Shown piece by piece: positions 5,637-7,453 of a stretch of DNA of 7,453 bases. The notes beneath the pieces were generated by a model. It worked only from the letters and a program-made list of their open reading frames with translations. It was not told the origin of the DNA and did no database searches. A program made the translations under genes and the position numbers. This DNA comes from Acidobacteriota bacterium. Its GTDB lineage: Bacteria > Acidobacteriota > Terriglobia > Terriglobales > Acidobacteriaceae. The stretch covers positions 1 to 7,453 of the forward strand of contig JAJXXN010000277.1 of assembly GCA_021781075.1 (NCBI GenBank). Reading direction: 5' to 3'. Within the stretch, counting starts at the first letter, position 1. Every line of letters starts with the position of its first letter.

Positions 5637-7160
5637 ATGTTGACACCGAACCTGCCTGAAGCGCTCACCTTCGACGATGTGCTGCTCATCCCCGCGATGA
5701 GTGACGTTGTGCCCACGCAGGTGGCCACGGAAACCCGGCTCTCACGCAACCTCAAGCTCAACATTCCACTGGTTTCAGCCGCCATGGACACCGTCACTGA
5801 ATCGCGCATGGCAATTGCCATGGCGCAGCAGGGCGGCATCGGCATTGTGCATCGCAACCTGTCCATTGAAGAGCAGGCAGGCGAAGTCGACAAGGTCAAG
5901 CGTTCTGAAAGCGGCATGATCATGGACCCGGTCACCATCGAGCCGGACCGCCCTATCGCCGATGCACTCGACGTGATGAGACGCTTCAAAATCAGCGGCG
6001 TTCCCGTCACTCGAGGCAAAAAACTGGTCGGCATCCTGACCAACCGCGACCTCCGCTTTGAAACACGCACCGACATTCCCATCGGCGACGTCATGACCAA
6101 GAAAAACCTCATTACCGTTCCCGTGGGAACCACGCTCGAGGACGCGGAGGAGATTCTGCACCACCACCGCGTTGAAAAACTGCTGGTGGTCAACGACGCC
6201 TATGAACTCAAGGGGCTCATCACCGTCAAGGACATCCAGAAAAAATTGAAGTACCCCAACGCATGCAAGGATTCGCAGGGACGCCTGCGCGTTGGCGCCG
6301 CAATCGGGGCCACCGGCGACTACCTGGAGCGCGCTGCCGAAATGGTCAAGGTGCGTGTGGACGCGCTGGCCATAGACTCGGCGCATGGCCACTCAACCCG
6401 CGTCCTTGAGGCTGTTCGAGAGGTCAAAAAAGCATTCCCGCATGTCGACCTGCTAGCCGGCAACGTGGCAACCTACGAGGGGGCGATGGCGCTCATTGAT
6501 GCCGGCGCGGACGCCATCAAGGTTGGCATCGGCCCCGGCTCCATCTGCACAACGCGCATGGTCACGGGCGCCGGCATGCCGCAGATTACCGCAATCGCCG
6601 AAGCCGCCCGCGCCGCAATGGAGCATGGTGTGCCCATCATCGCCGACGGCGGCATCAAATACTCCGGCGAGTTGGCCAAGGCCATTGCCGCCGGCGCCAG
6701 TTCCATCATGATTGGCTCGCTCTTTGCCGGCACGGACGAAAGCCCGGGGGAAACCATCCTCTATCAGGGCCGCAGCTTCAAAACCTACCGCGGCATGGGT
6801 TCCCTCTCGGCCATGAGCCAGGGCTCCGGTGAACGCTACTTCCAGAGCAAGGATGACCTCGAGGGCACGCGCACGCGCCCCGAAAGCCTGACGCAAAAAG
6901 AAAGCGCGACTCCAAACCGTCTGGCGAAGTTTGTCCCCGAGGGAATCGAAGGCCGCGTCCCCTACCGCGGGCCGCTTGATGCCATGGTCTTTCAACTGGT
7001 GGGCGGGTTGCGCTCCGGCATGGGTTACGCGGGCTGCAAGACAATCGAGGAGCTGCAGGACAAGGCGCGGTTTGTGCGCATCTCCAATGCCGGACTGCGC
7101 GAGAGCCACGTCCACGACGTCATCATCACCCGAGAAGCGCCCAACTACCACGTGGAGTAA
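5637..7160 (+). CDS. guaB: Inosine-5'-monophosphate dehydrogenase
   Basis: IMP dehydrogenase oxidises IMP to XMP with NAD+, the committed step of guanine nucleotide synthesis in the cytoplasm. The 507-residue protein is complete. The N-terminal barrel part has LTFDDVLLIPA (10-20) and PLVSAAMDTVTE (44-55). A CBS domain pair (Bateman module) occupies about 96-206, with VGILTNRDLR and HRVEKLLVVND. The barrel resumes with AIDSAHGHS (245-253), the catalytic loop GIGPGSICTTR with Cys304, the phosphate site ADGGIKYSG (336-344), and YRGMGSLSAMSQGSGERYF (384-402). The mobile flap carries EGIEGR with the conserved Arg440. Between YFQ and KFVPEG the flap has 27 residues (404-430), against about six in E. 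coli. The ATG at 5637 matches the usual family N-terminus. A promoter just upstream and a strong hairpin 10 bases after the stop suggest a single-gene transcript. The Bateman module in this family binds adenine and guanine nucleotides and tunes activity. Confidence 0.97.
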   Translation: MLTPNLPEALTFDDVLLIPAMSDVVPTQVATETRLSRNLKLNIPLVSAAMDTVTESRMAIAMAQQGGIGIVHRNLSIEEQAGEVDKVKRSESGMIMDPVTIEPDRPIADALDVMRRFKISGVPVTRGKKLVGILTNRDLRFETRTDIPIGDVMTKKNLITVPVGTTLEDAEEILHHHRVEKLLVVNDAYELKGLITVKDIQKKLKYPNACKDSQGRLRVGAAIGATGDYLERAAEMVKVRVDALAIDSAHGHSTRVLEAVREVKKAFPHVDLLAGNVATYEGAMALIDAGADAIKVGIGPGSICTTRMVTGAGMPQITAIAEAARAAMEHGVPIIADGGIKYSGELAKAIAAGASSIMIGSLFAGTDESPGETILYQGRSFKTYRGMGSLSAMSQGSGERYFQSKDDLEGTRTRPESLTQKESATPNRLAKFVPEGIEGRVPYRGPLDAMVFQLVGGLRSGMGYAGCKTIEELQDKARFVRISNAGLRESHVHDVIITREAPNYHVE

Positions 7161-7170
7161 ACCGCTTACA

Positions 7171-7210
7171 AAATTCTCCCCGTGGAGAGTAGACTCCACG
7201 GGGAAAATTT
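7171..7210. terminator. Bidirectional intrinsic terminator between guaB and the convergent gene
   Basis: The arms at 7171-7187 and 7194-7210 are complementary over 17 positions with one mismatch (C7176 against A7205), around the six-base loop AGTAGA. The core CTCCCCGTGGAG is GC-rich, and the outer part is A on one side and T on the other. Read on the + strand the stem ends in AAAATTTATT; read on the - strand it ends in a GAATTTTG tract. It begins 10 bases after the guaB stop and ends 9 bases before the stop of the convergent gene, so it can serve both. Confidence 0.85.
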
Positions 7211-7219
7211 ATTGATCAA

Positions 7220-7453
7220 CTACTTGCATGTAAATGAATAACCTGAAGTGGAGCAGGAAAAAGAAGCAACTCCGTTTGTGCAGGTGAGTGTCGCCTGAGC
7301 CAAACCGGCTGAACAATCTGGAACTTCAAGTGGTTGAGCTCCCTCAAATGAACTCGATTGAAAACGTATCTGTGCTGGGTCAATATTCCCTGCTATGACA
7401 TCCAAAAGAATCTGTCCGACTCTCGCTCCTTCAAGAGTATATGTTGTACCTTT
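7220..7453 (-). CDS. C-terminal end of an unrecognised, probably extracytoplasmic protein (truncated by window edge)
   Basis: The - strand frame is open from the window edge to a TAG stop at 7222-7220, giving 77 residues with no start in view. The TTG at 7405 could initiate, but nothing supports it over a start outside the window. Visible features are a strand-like GARVGQILLDVIAGNID segment, then a short tail with four cysteines: PDCSAG, TLTC, SFSC and SFTCK, spaced about 9-10 residues apart. The Ser/Thr-rich, strand-like cysteine tail suggests a disulphide-bonded exported domain, but I do not recognise the family. Base composition of this end of the window is about 45% GC by hand count, well below the neighbouring genes, which could mean recent acquisition. 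The convergent terminator next to the stop supports a real gene. Confidence 0.55.
   Translation of the reverse strand, partial: KGTTYTLEGARVGQILLDVIAGNIDPAQIRFQSSSFEGAQPLEVPDCSAGLAQATLTCTNGVASFSCSTSGYSFTCK

Noticed and set aside
3808..5646. A 612-codon open frame on the - strand opposite the oxidase and extending to the guaB start
   Set aside because: It lies antisense to a gene with complete, well-conserved FAD and Fe-S motifs. Its translation shows no recognisable domain, and such long antisense frames are typical of GC-rich coding DNA.
6453..7199. A 248-codon open frame on the - strand opposite guaB
   Set aside because: It mirrors the guaB codons, has no recognisable motif, and begins inside the terminator hairpin.
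1..7453. Search for CRISPR arrays, tRNA or rRNA genes, IS elements, defence genes and toxin-antitoxin pairs
   Set aside because: No repeated spacer pattern, no RNA gene signature and no transposase, nuclease or toxin-like protein was seen. The genes are mainly housekeeping and envelope functions.

Overview
The window is an ordinary-looking chromosomal stretch from a GC-rich bacterium. The coding lines I counted by hand are near 60% GC. It carries five genes on the + strand and the end of a sixth gene on the - strand. Gene content and protein style suggest Acidobacteriota (Terriglobia-like): the GuaB ending in a REAPNY-type tail with a long catalytic flap, a DUF2147 secreted protein, and a large fused FAD/Fe-S oxidase. 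This assignment rests on remembered family resemblance, not on a marker gene, so treat it as moderate-to-low confidence.

Layout: 1-1448 is the 3' part of pyrG (CTP synthase), whose stop codon sits at the centre of a perfect 12-bp inverted repeat. 1524-2087 encodes a lipoprotein with a coiled-coil-like linker and a C-terminal domain reminiscent of the ExbD/TolR periplasmic domain. 2151-2609 encodes a secreted DUF2147 protein. Only 19 bases later comes 2629-5562, a 977-residue fused FAD-linked oxidase and Fe-S oxidoreductase of the D-2-hydroxyacid dehydrogenase type. 5637-7160 is a complete guaB (IMP dehydrogenase) with its own likely promoter and a short structured leader. A strong bidirectional terminator hairpin (7171-7210) separates guaB from a convergent, truncated gene on the - strand (7220-7453). 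That gene is much poorer in GC (about 45% by hand count) and encodes a cysteine-containing C-terminus I do not recognise.

Functional links: PyrG and GuaB are the committed CTP-forming and guanine-branch enzymes, and GTP made downstream of GuaB is the known allosteric activator of PyrG's glutaminase half. The two cell-envelope proteins and the oxidase between them have no obvious link to nucleotide synthesis. I see no phage, IS element, CRISPR array, tRNA or rRNA. I found no clearly new multi-gene system. The points most worth checking are the palindrome on the pyrG stop, the ambiguous start of the oxidase gene, the ExbD-like lipoprotein, the enlarged GuaB flap, and the compositionally distinct gene at the right edge.
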